NCBI RefSeq assembly: GCF_900143695.1
Contig: NZ_FRFE01000003.1
Coordinates: 124,001 to 188,000 of the forward strand
Direction: 5' to 3'
Length of the DNA stretch: 64,000 bases
Source of the DNA: Desulfopila aestuarii DSM 18488
GTDB lineage: Bacteria; Desulfobacterota; Desulfobulbia; Desulfobulbales; Desulfocapsaceae
Shown here: in pieces, positions 28,079 through 35,151 of the stretch
Position numbering within the stretch: position 1 is the stretch's first letter
Layout: each line of letters begins with the position of its first letter
The notes under the pieces: generated by a model
Databases searched by the model: none
What the model was told of the DNA's origin: nothing
Seen by the model: the letters and a program-made list of their open reading frames with translations, nothing else
Translations under genes and position numbers: made by a program

Positions 28079-28160
28079 TTTCTCCTCCATCAACTTTTTC
28101 CTGACACGAAATTCAACCTCAAGACGAACCTCAACCTGCAAACTATAATTAAAAGTATAG

Positions 28161-28180
28161 TTGACAATGATCACTGTCAA
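28161..28180. promoter_or_regulatory. Near-perfect 20-bp dyad at the NrfD copy-3 promoter
   Basis: TTGACA and TGTCAA flank a central TGATCA, giving an inverted repeat with one mismatched pair. On the minus strand the left arm is itself a -35-like TTGACA and TATACT follows 15 bases on. Two more TGATCA copies lie at 28197 and 28207. The wide spacing is unlike FNR/CRP sites and closer to MerR-type operators. Confidence 0.5.
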
Positions 28181-28289
28181 GTTATTTACACATATCTGAT
28201 CAGCAATGATCAAAATCAAAGGATCAGCGACGTACACATCAACCTGTTTTTACAGATTTTATCCAACAGCAAACGCCTGCATAAAAAAC

Positions 28290-28304
28290 AACGCCATTTG
28301 CGCC
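28290..28304. promoter_or_regulatory. Degenerate copy of the NrfD-unit palindrome
   Basis: AACGCCATTTGCGCC matches the consensus GGCGCATTNTGCGCC at most positions of its right half and at CGC in the left half. It is 25 bp from a better copy. Confidence 0.35.
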
Positions 28305-28327
28305 CATGACGAAGCTGTTACCGGAAA

Positions 28328-28342
28328 GACGCATTATGCGCC
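28328..28342. promoter_or_regulatory. NrfD-unit palindrome, copy upstream of unit 3
   Basis: GACGCATTATGCGCC differs from the perfect palindrome at one base. It overlaps a second inverted repeat, ACGCATTA (28329) with TAATGCGT (28344), so the site may be bound cooperatively. Confidence 0.6.
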
Positions 28343-28396
28343 CTAATGCGTGTTGTTAGAATGGGGAAGACTGCGATCGGAAGTCAAAAACGACAA

Positions 28397-28450
28397 GAGG
28401 GAAACAATGTCGGTCTCGCAATGCCTGGTGCGACCGTCATCGTTTCCCTC
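28397..28450 (-). terminator. Long stem-loop ending the NrfD copy-2/MerR unit
   Basis: An outer stem GAGGGAAAC/GTTTCCCTC encloses an inner CGGTC-CGCA/TGCG-ACCG stem. On the minus strand TTGTCGTTTTTGAC follows. It lies about 70 bp after the MerR stop codon. Confidence 0.6.
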
Positions 28451-28517
28451 TATGGCTGGATGGTAGGGTGTGATGAAAGCAAGTTAAACGGATGTTCCCT
28501 TTCAAATGATCAGATTG

Positions 28518-28880
28518 TCAGACCGCAACTTTTTTCCGGTCCGGCTCCGGGCCGATACGCTTGATCTTCTGCGGTACCAGACTATTCGAGAAGAAGGCTG
28601 AACAGCGCTGTCGTTTCTCAAAGGAACAGTCGATAATATTCCAGCAGGGTGTATATTTCAGCAGCTTTTTAATCGCATTGATGCTGACACCATGGGTGTG
28701 AATCATTTCTCGTAAACAGGCTATCCACTGGACATCCCGCATTGTGTAATAGCGCCAGGCACCTTTACGAGCCGGGGTCACCAGACCTTTCTGTTCATAA
28801 TTTCTGATGGTTCTCGGATGCACCTTCAGCATCTCCGCCACCATACCGATGGTAAATACTGCTTTGTCATCCGCCAACAT
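28518..28880 (-). CDS. MerR-family regulator with paired cysteines (second copy)
   Basis: A 120-residue regulator with an N-terminal MerR/HspR-type winged helix (FTIGMVAEMLKVHPRTIRNYEQKGLVTPARKGAWRYY). It shares WIACLR and the paired cysteines (TPCWNIIDC, then a third Cys in KRQRC) with the regulator at 26105. The ATG at 28880 has GGAGG eight bases upstream and is only 3 bp after the NrfD copy-2 stop, so the two genes are surely one transcript. Cys-based sensing of redox state, a metal or a sulfur species is inferred; the likely operators are the GGCGCATTNTGCGCC palindromes nearby. Confidence 0.88.
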   Translation of the reverse strand: MLADDKAVFTIGMVAEMLKVHPRTIRNYEQKGLVTPARKGAWRYYTMRDVQWIACLREMIHTHGVSINAIKKLLKYTPCWNIIDCSFEKRQRCSAFFSNSLVPQKIKRIGPEPDRKKVAV

Positions 28881-28883
28881 AAT

Positions 28884-30071
28884 CTACACCTCCTCTGCAT
28901 TCTGGCCCTGGAACAGTTTGGTAAAACCTTTTTCCCCTATCAGAAAACCAAAACCAACCACCCCCAGCCCGCCAATGACCAGCAGATATTCTGCCGTGGT
29001 CGGTGCATAGCTCAGATACATCGGCAGGTCGTCATAGCCAAGATACTGAGGAACAATGACGCCACCAACCACCAGGTTATAGCGGGAAAAGAACTGACCC
29101 ACCAGGACCATCATGGCCGCCAGCGAAAGGGCCTGCGGAGAATTGAACCTGGTAAGAGTAACCAGCAGAAATGGCAACACCAGACCAAGGCCGATCTCAA
29201 AGCCCCAGAAGCTTGTGGACAACGGTCCCCGTACTAGGGCGTCAGCGGCAATGCGTAGGTCGTCTGTACCGCAATAGGCATTCACATATTTCCAGGTTGT
29301 AGCAAGCATGATGAGAAAGAGCATTACTGCCATGAATTTTCCAACCAGCCGCAGACCAAGCGCGGTTTCCTCGCTTAAGCGCCGCCTGCTCAATACCTGG
29401 CTGTAGTGGGTGGAAAGGATAACCGCAGCAGCACCGGATAAGAGTGCACTGGCCAGAAAGAAAATCGGCAACTGGGAACCGTACCAGAAAGGTCTTGACG
29501 CGAGGGAAGCAAAGACAGAACCCAGGTTGGTATTTGCGAGCATTTCGGCCACGGCACCAGCTATACCGAAAACAACCGCTGCCTTCAATCTGCCGGAATA
29601 GATGAGAGTAAATTCAAGCATAAGAAGCGCGACAGCCAACCCATACAAGGTGCCCATCCACCAGATATTCGAAGTGACATTCGGATGGGTGACCAAGTAT
29701 ATCGGCATCCTCCAGGGGTTTTCTATTTCCAGACCGATAACGGTAAAGGCCCCGAGCAAAACGATAATGGAGAGCCAGACCATACGATTTGCCAGCGGCA
29801 AAAGAGGCTGGACATGAAAAACATGGCTGATTGCGGCCATAAGACACAAGCCGGTGGAAATAATGGCCAGGTAAGCATAGACACCTATCAGCATTCCCCA
29901 CGGCATGTCACGAGTGTTGGCAAATGCATGATGATGCCCCACGACCTGGGCATAAATGCCGCCACCAACACCAGCCGCGATCATCAACAGGGTCAGCACC
30001 ATCAAACCGTCGATTCGCGATGCCTTCATCTCCGTCTGCTGTAAACCTTCCAGAGCAATCTGTCGTTCCAT
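28884..30071 (-). CDS. NrfD/PsrC-family membrane protein (copy 2, divergent)
   Basis: About 395 residues with the same helix pattern as the other two NrfD copies (GMLIGVYAYLAIISTGLCLMAAISHVF, NPWRMPIYLVTHPNVTSNIWWMGTLYG, SRYNLVVGG) but much more divergent; its last helix carries GFLIGEKGF where the others have GEKLF. The ATG at 30071 has AAGGAG eight bases upstream; a longer start at 30104 lacks one. A 73-residue membrane peptide gene precedes it and the MerR gene follows 3 bp later. It should exchange electrons with menaquinone, but no FeS partner is encoded in this unit. Confidence 0.9.
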   Translation of the reverse strand: MERQIALEGLQQTEMKASRIDGLMVLTLLMIAAGVGGGIYAQVVGHHHAFANTRDMPWGMLIGVYAYLAIISTGLCLMAAISHVFHVQPLLPLANRMVWLSIIVLLGAFTVIGLEIENPWRMPIYLVTHPNVTSNIWWMGTLYGLAVALLMLEFTLIYSGRLKAAVVFGIAGAVAEMLANTNLGSVFASLASRPFWYGSQLPIFFLASALLSGAAAVILSTHYSQVLSRRRLSEETALGLRLVGKFMAVMLFLIMLATTWKYVNAYCGTDDLRIAADALVRGPLSTSFWGFEIGLGLVLPFLLVTLTRFNSPQALSLAAMMVLVGQFFSRYNLVVGGVIVPQYLGYDDLPMYLSYAPTTAEYLLVIGGLGVVGFGFLIGEKGFTKLFQGQNAEEV

Positions 30072-30135
30072 TGTGCAATCTCCTTCTCTTTCCGGATGAT
30101 TCATCCGAATATCTTCGTGTTTGGGTAAAAACGAT

Positions 30136-30357
30136 CTACTCTATGGCTTCGGGCTCTCTCCAGCCGCGATGCTCCTTGTCGATACTGAATATCGCATAGA
30201 GCGCAAATGGCGCGGCAAACGACCCAAGAACCATGAACAACACCAGGGAAGTCAGAAACCAAAACGCCTCAGACAATGCGGGAATACTCTGTCGCAATTG
30301 CCGGGCCTTCTCCCGGAAATCAACTCCTGCTCCTCTGCTTTCGATTGCCACTATCAT
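30136..30357 (-). CDS. Small membrane peptide preceding NrfD (copy 2)
   Basis: A 73-residue protein with a charged, helical N-terminal half (ESRGAGVDFREKARQLRQS), one membrane helix (about 32-56: FWFLTSLVLFMVLGSFAAPFALYAIFS) and an acidic C-terminus. GGAGGG lies six bases before the ATG at 30357. It is the first gene of the unit small peptide-NrfD-MerR, with 64 bp to the NrfD start. I do not recognise a family; by position it could be an accessory subunit. Confidence 0.72.
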   Translation of the reverse strand: MIVAIESRGAGVDFREKARQLRQSIPALSEAFWFLTSLVLFMVLGSFAAPFALYAIFSIDKEHRGWREPEAIE

Positions 30358-30549
30358 GATGAACCCTCCGAGTAATATTGAGGAAATGTCACTATTTCCT
30401 TTACCGCTTAATCAGCAAGCCGCATGCCATACCGCAACCAGGGGATAGATAACGACAACAAAAAATCATATATAATTGTATTTATTTCATTTAACCAAAC
30501 ATCAAAGGAGAGAAAAGCAGCAGAAAGAAAGCTCAATATCGATCAACAG

Positions 30550-30598
30550 GACGCATTCTGCGCCTGCGATACCACAAATGACAGGCGCAGAATGCGCC
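30550..30598. promoter_or_regulatory. Two NrfD-unit palindromes facing each other
   Basis: GACGCATTCTGCGCC (30550-30564) and GGCGCAGAATGCGCC (30584-30598) are themselves inverted copies, 34 bp centre to centre, extended outward by CTG/CAG. The whole could fold as a 16-bp-stem hairpin, but its repeats elsewhere favour protein binding. Confidence 0.6.
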
Positions 30599-30754
30599 TT
30601 ATAGGGAAGGAGGTAATGAACTGAATTTAAGACAATATTTTTACAGACGGGTAGCTTAGAGGTTAATAGTTAAAATCACACCCGAGCTTGCCGCCAAACG
30701 GCCAAATACATATCTATGTATTTCAGGAAGGTTAGACAGCATCAGAACCACAAT

Positions 30755-30769
30755 GGCGCATTTTGCGCC
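30755..30769. promoter_or_regulatory. NrfD-unit palindrome, perfect copy
   Basis: GGCGCATTTTGCGCC is a perfect 15-bp palindrome around its central base. It is 400 bp upstream of the small peptide gene and 60 bp beyond the terminator of the cytochrome gene. Confidence 0.6.
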
Positions 30770-30831
30770 CAGAAGAAAAACTGGCGGGAAGACAAAGGGA
30801 AAAAAGCAGGAAGAGCGAGGGGAGAAAACGA

Positions 30832-30866
30832 ATCGGGCAACCAGAACGCGTGCCTGGTTGCCCGAT
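30832..30866 (-). terminator. Intrinsic terminator after the triheme cytochrome gene
   Basis: A perfect 12-bp stem (ATCGGGCAACCA and complement) with an 11-base loop. On the minus strand TCGTTTTCTCC follows. It separates the NrfD-FeS-cytochrome unit from the next unit. Confidence 0.85.
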
Positions 30867-30892
30867 GAGTTATACAAAAAGTGGTGGGGTGA

Positions 30893-31321
30893 TCAATGGT
30901 GGCCTTCTTCTCCACCCTCTTTCGAATCCCCGCCTATCATACGTGCATGACCACGGACCCCGATATGACAGGTAGTGCAACGGGTATCTGAGGCGAAGGC
31001 AGTACTGCCATCGTGGCAACTACCGCAGTAATTCCCCTCATAGAGTGAGGCCATGGTGAAGTCCTCGTTTTCCTGGGCTGCGCCAGCCTCCATGACGAAG
31101 ATATCGTCATGGCAGGAATCACAGTCAAGCCCGGCATCCATGGTATGTGTCTTGTGCTGGAACACAACCGACTCAACCGGTTTGGTCCAGACAATAGGCG
31201 CTTCCGGGCCGTAGGTATCTTCATCATAGTCGGTATCGGCAGCCTTCTTTTCTTCGGCACTGAGGATCGCACCAGTCAGCAGGAAAGCGCCCAGGACCAT
31301 AAACAGCAGGATTTTCTTCAT
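30893..31321 (-). CDS. Periplasmic triheme c7-type cytochrome
   Basis: About 142 residues starting at the ATG at 31321 (a start at 31342 is longer and disrupts the signal). A Sec signal peptide (MKKILLFMVLGAFLLTGAILSA) precedes a c7-type domain with VVFQHKTHTM and exactly three CxxCH haem sites: CDSCH, CGSCH and CTTCH. Spare His residues (FQHKTH, others) are the probable axial ligands. It should carry electrons in the periplasm between the FeS/NrfD module and other cytochromes. Three haems recall DsrJ of the DsrMKJOP complex, but the c7 layout differs. The His-rich C-terminus (EEGHH) is short. Confidence 0.92.
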   Translation of the reverse strand: MKKILLFMVLGAFLLTGAILSAEEKKAADTDYDEDTYGPEAPIVWTKPVESVVFQHKTHTMDAGLDCDSCHDDIFVMEAGAAQENEDFTMASLYEGNYCGSCHDGSTAFASDTRCTTCHIGVRGHARMIGGDSKEGGEEGHH

Positions 31322-31384
31322 ATCATTCTCCTTGAAAATCAACAGAGGCCGCCCGGATCTCTGTTCGGTCCGGGCTGGTCCATA

Positions 31385-32140
31385 TCAGGCGTTGATATAG
31401 TAAACATTTGGAAGAGCGCCCGTCTCCGGACGCAGTACCCAGACCATGGTATCAGGTGCATGAATCAGCTTGAATACCCGGCTTTCGGTATCCGCCAGGT
31501 TGCCAAAGATCCGGACGTCAGCCGGGCAGGCTTCGACACAGGCGGTGTCCTTCTTGCCTTTGGACAGTCTGGTGTCATAACAGAAATTGCATTTATCCAC
31601 CGCCCGGATCTCTTCCTTGAAATACCTGGCATTATAAGGACATGCAGTCATGCAGGTTTTACAGCCGATACACCTGCTGGGATTCATCACGACAATACCG
31701 GTTTCCTTATCTTTCCAGGTTGCGGTTGTCGGGCAGACACGAACACAGGGTGGGCGATTACAGTGATTACAGAGAACCGGCATGAAAGTGGTCTCATGCT
31801 CTCCTGCAGTAAGGGCGCGCCTGCGCTCAAGGATGGTGGTTCTAAAACCGTATTCGGGAACGCTGTTGGTCTCGACACAGGCAGCCTTGCAACGTTCACA
31901 GTCGATGCAAAGTTTTTCCCGGATTACCATGCTGTAATGGGGATTGTAGGGATACTGGCCCGGCTCGGGAACTACTCCGGAGGAGGCATGTGCACTACGA
32001 ACCGTCGTCAGTGACAGAACAGAACCCCCGAGATAGAGGCCGGTAATGGCAAGACCCATCTTCAGGAATTTTCGCCGCTCTGTTGAAGTTATCGTCGAGA
32101 GGTCTTCACTTTCGAGCTGCTCTAATTCATCAATCTTCAT
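31385..32140 (-). CDS. Tat-exported four-cluster iron-sulfur protein (NrfC/PsrB/DsrO-like)
   Basis: About 251 residues. I chose the ATG at 32140 (GGAG seven bases upstream) over 32182. An N-terminal twin-arginine motif (ERRKFLKMG) and hydrophobic stretch signal Tat export. The protein has ferredoxin-type Cys groups for four [4Fe-4S] clusters: CIDCERCKAAC, CNHCNRPPCVRVCP, CIGCKTCMTACP and a late CNFCYD...CVEACP. It should take electrons from NrfD and pass them to the triheme cytochrome. Both genes flank it (NrfD copy 1 upstream, cytochrome downstream), so this is a three-part quinone-to-periplasm module without a catalytic molybdopterin subunit. Confidence 0.93.
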   Translation of the reverse strand: MKIDELEQLESEDLSTITSTERRKFLKMGLAITGLYLGGSVLSLTTVRSAHASSGVVPEPGQYPYNPHYSMVIREKLCIDCERCKAACVETNSVPEYGFRTTILERRRALTAGEHETTFMPVLCNHCNRPPCVRVCPTTATWKDKETGIVVMNPSRCIGCKTCMTACPYNARYFKEEIRAVDKCNFCYDTRLSKGKKDTACVEACPADVRIFGNLADTESRVFKLIHAPDTMVWVLRPETGALPNVYYINA

Positions 32141-32245
32141 TTCCATACTCCATATATTCCACCTGCGGTGCGGGTGGCTCAAAATTTTCTCCGTTTGGAT
32201 CCGTCTCGGATCGCAAACATACCACAGCTGAGGAAATATTATCCA

Positions 32246-33439
32246 TCAATGATCTTCTGAAAGATGCCCGCGAAACAACTTTTCTCCCATCAAAAAAAGC
32301 AGACCGCAAAAACCGATTCCGCCCAGCACCACCAGATTTTCGTGCAAACTTGGTACATATGTGAGCAGATCCGGATAGTCCACCAGCCCCATACCATGAT
32401 AATGCGGTACCAGCTGTCCCACGATAACCAGGTCATATCGCATAAAAAAGATCCCGATCATACCTGCCAGGGAAGCCACAAACAATGCATTCATACTGCG
32501 GCCTTTCACAGCCAGAATAATAATGAACGGGATGATCATACCAAGTGCGACCTCTCCAATCCAGAAATTTGTCGCATAATCCCCGGATAAAAGTGCCTGC
32601 ATTGCCTCATATTTTCCAGGAGGATTGCCGGTTACCCCTGTAATCATCTTCCAGCTGGTGAAAAAGATGATTACCGCCATCATCAGCGCACCGAATTTGG
32701 CCACCGAAGCCATGGACTCCCTCATCGATTCGCTCATCTTCCAGCCATTGAACTGATACGCCAGATAGGTAAAAAAGATGATAGCCACACAGCCTGACAT
32801 AGCTGCGGAAGTAATAAAGTAAATAGGCATGTAGGGGCCGTGCCAGAACTCACGGCCGTTAAGCAGTCCGAAAACCGCACCGAGATTGGAATGCGCCACA
32901 ACACCGGTCAGCAATCCCATCAACCCGAAAGCTGTTGCTATTTTATGGTTTTCAAGCTGAAGCATGATGAACTCGATCATCATAAAGAAGAGATAGGCAC
33001 CATAGAGCGTTCCCATCCACCAGATATTTGAGGTGGGGTTGGCGCCGATCACGTTGTTGACCGGCATCCGCCAGGAGTTCTCGATCTCAAAGGCAATAAC
33101 AAGAAAACCTGAAACGATAGTGGCAATCGATAGGAAAACCGCTCGTTTGGCAATGGGGTTGAAATTGGCAAAACCAAAAACATGGCCAATCGAAGAGACT
33201 ATGCATAGTCCGGTGGAGGTTACCACGAAAAAGACATAGGCGGCAATCAGCATGCCCCACGGCACCTCACGACTCACGCCAAAGGTATGCTCATGCCCCG
33301 CCCACAACGAGTGAATTCCCGCCGCGACCCCAACCACGGTCAATAGCCCCATGAGACCAATTGCCACGTTGTATTTCCCCGATACAGGGACCTCCAGACC
33401 ACCTTCCTGCGGAAGCACCGCCGCCAGCAGACTATTCAT
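32246..33439 (-). CDS. NrfD/PsrC-family quinone-interacting membrane protein (copy 1)
   Basis: A 397-residue, ten-helix NrfD-family protein and the close paralogue of the copy at 26659-27852. Key segments are HTFGVSREVPWGMLIAAYVFF and SNIWWMGTLYGAYLFFMMIEF. AGGAG lies eight bases before the ATG. It is first in the transcript NrfD-FeS protein-triheme cytochrome, the only one of the three units with electron-transfer partners. In known DsrP, PsrC and NrfD proteins this subunit exchanges electrons with menaquinol. No small peptide gene was convincingly found before it, unlike the other two units. Confidence 0.92.
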   Translation of the reverse strand: MNSLLAAVLPQEGGLEVPVSGKYNVAIGLMGLLTVVGVAAGIHSLWAGHEHTFGVSREVPWGMLIAAYVFFVVTSTGLCIVSSIGHVFGFANFNPIAKRAVFLSIATIVSGFLVIAFEIENSWRMPVNNVIGANPTSNIWWMGTLYGAYLFFMMIEFIMLQLENHKIATAFGLMGLLTGVVAHSNLGAVFGLLNGREFWHGPYMPIYFITSAAMSGCVAIIFFTYLAYQFNGWKMSESMRESMASVAKFGALMMAVIIFFTSWKMITGVTGNPPGKYEAMQALLSGDYATNFWIGEVALGMIIPFIIILAVKGRSMNALFVASLAGMIGIFFMRYDLVIVGQLVPHYHGMGLVDYPDLLTYVPSLHENLVVLGGIGFCGLLFLMGEKLFRGHLSEDH

Positions 33440-34128
33440 GTTCTACACTCCTTGTTACAATGAAAAAAAGCGACAACTGTTACCGGACCATCCAACGGCA
33501 CAGCCTTCGCCCAACACAAAAAATACCGTCACCACAACATTATGAAATAATACAATTAATGACATTTCAGATAAGAAAACAAACTGACTTCCATACCAAC
33601 TGATCAGCTCACTTCTCAACAGCACTCGCCCTGCCGTGAAGCAACCTATAGCGAGAGATACGCAGTCGACAAAACCGCTCCTACATATCGACAAAAATCG
33701 AATAGATACCAACAAAAAGGCTCAACAACATATACCACAAGTGTCTATTTTTACTTACCATGTATACTCTGTGGTAATTAAGAGAACTATTTAATTATTC
33801 TCTTTACCTGACATTACTGCCATCTTTATACTACGTCGTCAAGTTTTAATTATGTGCAAACGCCAAAAACTTATTTTTTGGCCGCATTTTGCTCCCAGAG
33901 AAGTAGAAGGTAAAGGTTAACTGTGTTTACAGACCTGTGGAATCGCCATATGTATTTGCTGAATATCCATTGTCTTTTCAAACCTAAACCAATGAAATAG
34001 ACGATACTCAACATCGATAAGCTGCAGATGGAATGAGAAATGGAACATCGGGGCAATCATAATGTGCCAGCACCACTACGTCGCAGTTGGTATCACATTG
34101 TGATAGGCAAGGGGAAACAAAATTCGTC
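33440..34128. other. AT-rich intergenic region upstream of NrfD copy 1
   Basis: This 689-bp stretch should hold the NrfD copy-1 promoter. A diverged GGCGCATTNTGCGCC palindrome is at 33881-33895. A small hydrophobic reading frame at 33455-33565 has no ribosome site and I do not count it as a gene. Otherwise I see no feature. Confidence 0.45.
33881..33895. promoter_or_regulatory. Diverged NrfD-unit palindrome upstream of unit 1
   Basis: GCCGCATTTTGCTCC differs at two positions from the perfect GGCGCATTTTGCGCC. It lies about 440 bp before the NrfD start, farther than in the other two units. Confidence 0.4.
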
Positions 34129-34815
34129 TTAGGGAATATCGACATCCTGATCGGTCAGTAGATAGTACCGTTGTAGTTTGGTCATCAGTTTGGCCGGACA
34201 CTCAACCTCAGAAAGGTAGGTATCGAAAAATTTCGTGAGAGCAGCACGCCTCTTCTCGCCAAAAGCAAGCAACACGCCCGTATCGGCCTTACGAAGCAGT
34301 TCACTGCTGGCCGTCATTCGTTTCAGCGGTGGTTCGGGCGCATTATCGAAGATCAGAAAGGCGCGCTCGCCATACTCAATGGCATGATGATTCGGATAAA
34401 GGGAGGCTATATGCCCATCTTCCCCGCAACTGACCAGAATAAGGTCAAAACTGCCGCCTAGCAGCTCCAATTCCTGCAAATATGCATCTGCCCCATGTAT
34501 TAAATTACCGTTATCACTCACAGGAAATGAATGTATCATACCAGGATGAAGCCGGCCAGCAAGCGACAGTGAGACCTGTTGTGCGACGGTCTTATGGTTG
34601 GTCGATGAAGCCAACATCTCCTCAAGCAGAAAAAGATGGATACGGTCCCACGGCAAATCCAACCGAGAAAGATTGACCAGGACCTCCGACACCACATCCC
34701 CTCCCGCTACCCCAAGGACCACCCGCTGCTTCACCGAAGCAAATACCTGAGCAGCCATCGCGAGAAACGAAGAAGCCTTGTCCACTAAAAAATCACGTTG
34801 TCCCTGTATGATCAT
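34129..34815 (-). CDS. pgl: 6-phosphogluconolactonase
   Basis: A 228-residue protein of the NagB/6-phosphogluconolactonase fold. Family signatures are VVLGVAGGDVVSEVL near the start, the WDRIHLFLLEEM segment (usual DE replaced by EE) and the catalytic region CGEDGHIASLYPNH. It hydrolyses 6-phosphogluconolactone in the oxidative pentose phosphate pathway. It stands alone, with no glucose-6-phosphate dehydrogenase gene nearby, so the role is inferred from the family. Confidence 0.85.
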   Translation of the reverse strand: MIIQGQRDFLVDKASSFLAMAAQVFASVKQRVVLGVAGGDVVSEVLVNLSRLDLPWDRIHLFLLEEMLASSTNHKTVAQQVSLSLAGRLHPGMIHSFPVSDNGNLIHGADAYLQELELLGGSFDLILVSCGEDGHIASLYPNHHAIEYGERAFLIFDNAPEPPLKRMTASSELLRKADTGVLLAFGEKRRAALTKFFDTYLSEVECPAKLMTKLQRYYLLTDQDVDIP

Positions 34816-35151
34816 TTTCGGACCCTATGTGTATAAAACGTCTCCATCGCTGTTTGACAACGAATGCTTCCGCTAAAACGCGTTGTATTCTCCATCATAG
34901 TGCAGCATTGCCGTCCCCTGTATCTATCATGTCAGCATACTACGATCATAAAATCCAGAACCTTTTCCCCTCCAAGAGTCATTTGTTTGAAAACACAAGC
35001 CATTTCGCATGCACTGAGGCAACGATAGAAAGAGTTTTTCTCTCGTTCGCGATTTTTCCCCACTTCTTATCGTTTCTCGGGTAAAATGGTGCCGTCATAT
35101 TCGGCTGATAATTGCCGTTACCTCCATTTTTGCAGACCTCTTATCTATTTC
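34816..35151. other. Divergent promoter region between pgl and the PBP1b-type gene
   Basis: This 336-bp region must carry promoters for both neighbours. Two short in-frame starts for the synthase lie inside it, but I see no distinct gene, repeat or site. Confidence 0.4.

Larger units (their letters stand above)
28079..28517. other. Regulatory region between the MerR copy-2 gene and the NrfD copy-3 unit
   Basis: This 439-bp region contains, from low to high coordinates, the dyad at 28161-28180, two GGCGCATTNTGCGCC-like palindromes (28290-28304, 28328-28342) and a terminator hairpin (28397-28450). I see no further gene. Confidence 0.55.
30358..30892. other. Regulatory region between the cytochrome gene and the NrfD copy-2 unit
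   Basis: This 535-bp region holds a terminator (30832-30866) ending the cytochrome transcript and three copies of the GGCGCATTNTGCGCC palindrome (30550, 30584 and 30755). I see no convincing gene. Confidence 0.55.

Noticed and set aside
33455-33565. A short hydrophobic frame before NrfD copy 1, possible counterpart of the small peptides
   Set aside because: No ribosome site before its start, and weak resemblance to the others.
33733-33776. TACCACA and TGTGGTA inverted repeat 44 bp across
   Set aside because: Seven-base arms with a 30-base spacer in AT-rich DNA occur easily by chance; no second copy was seen.
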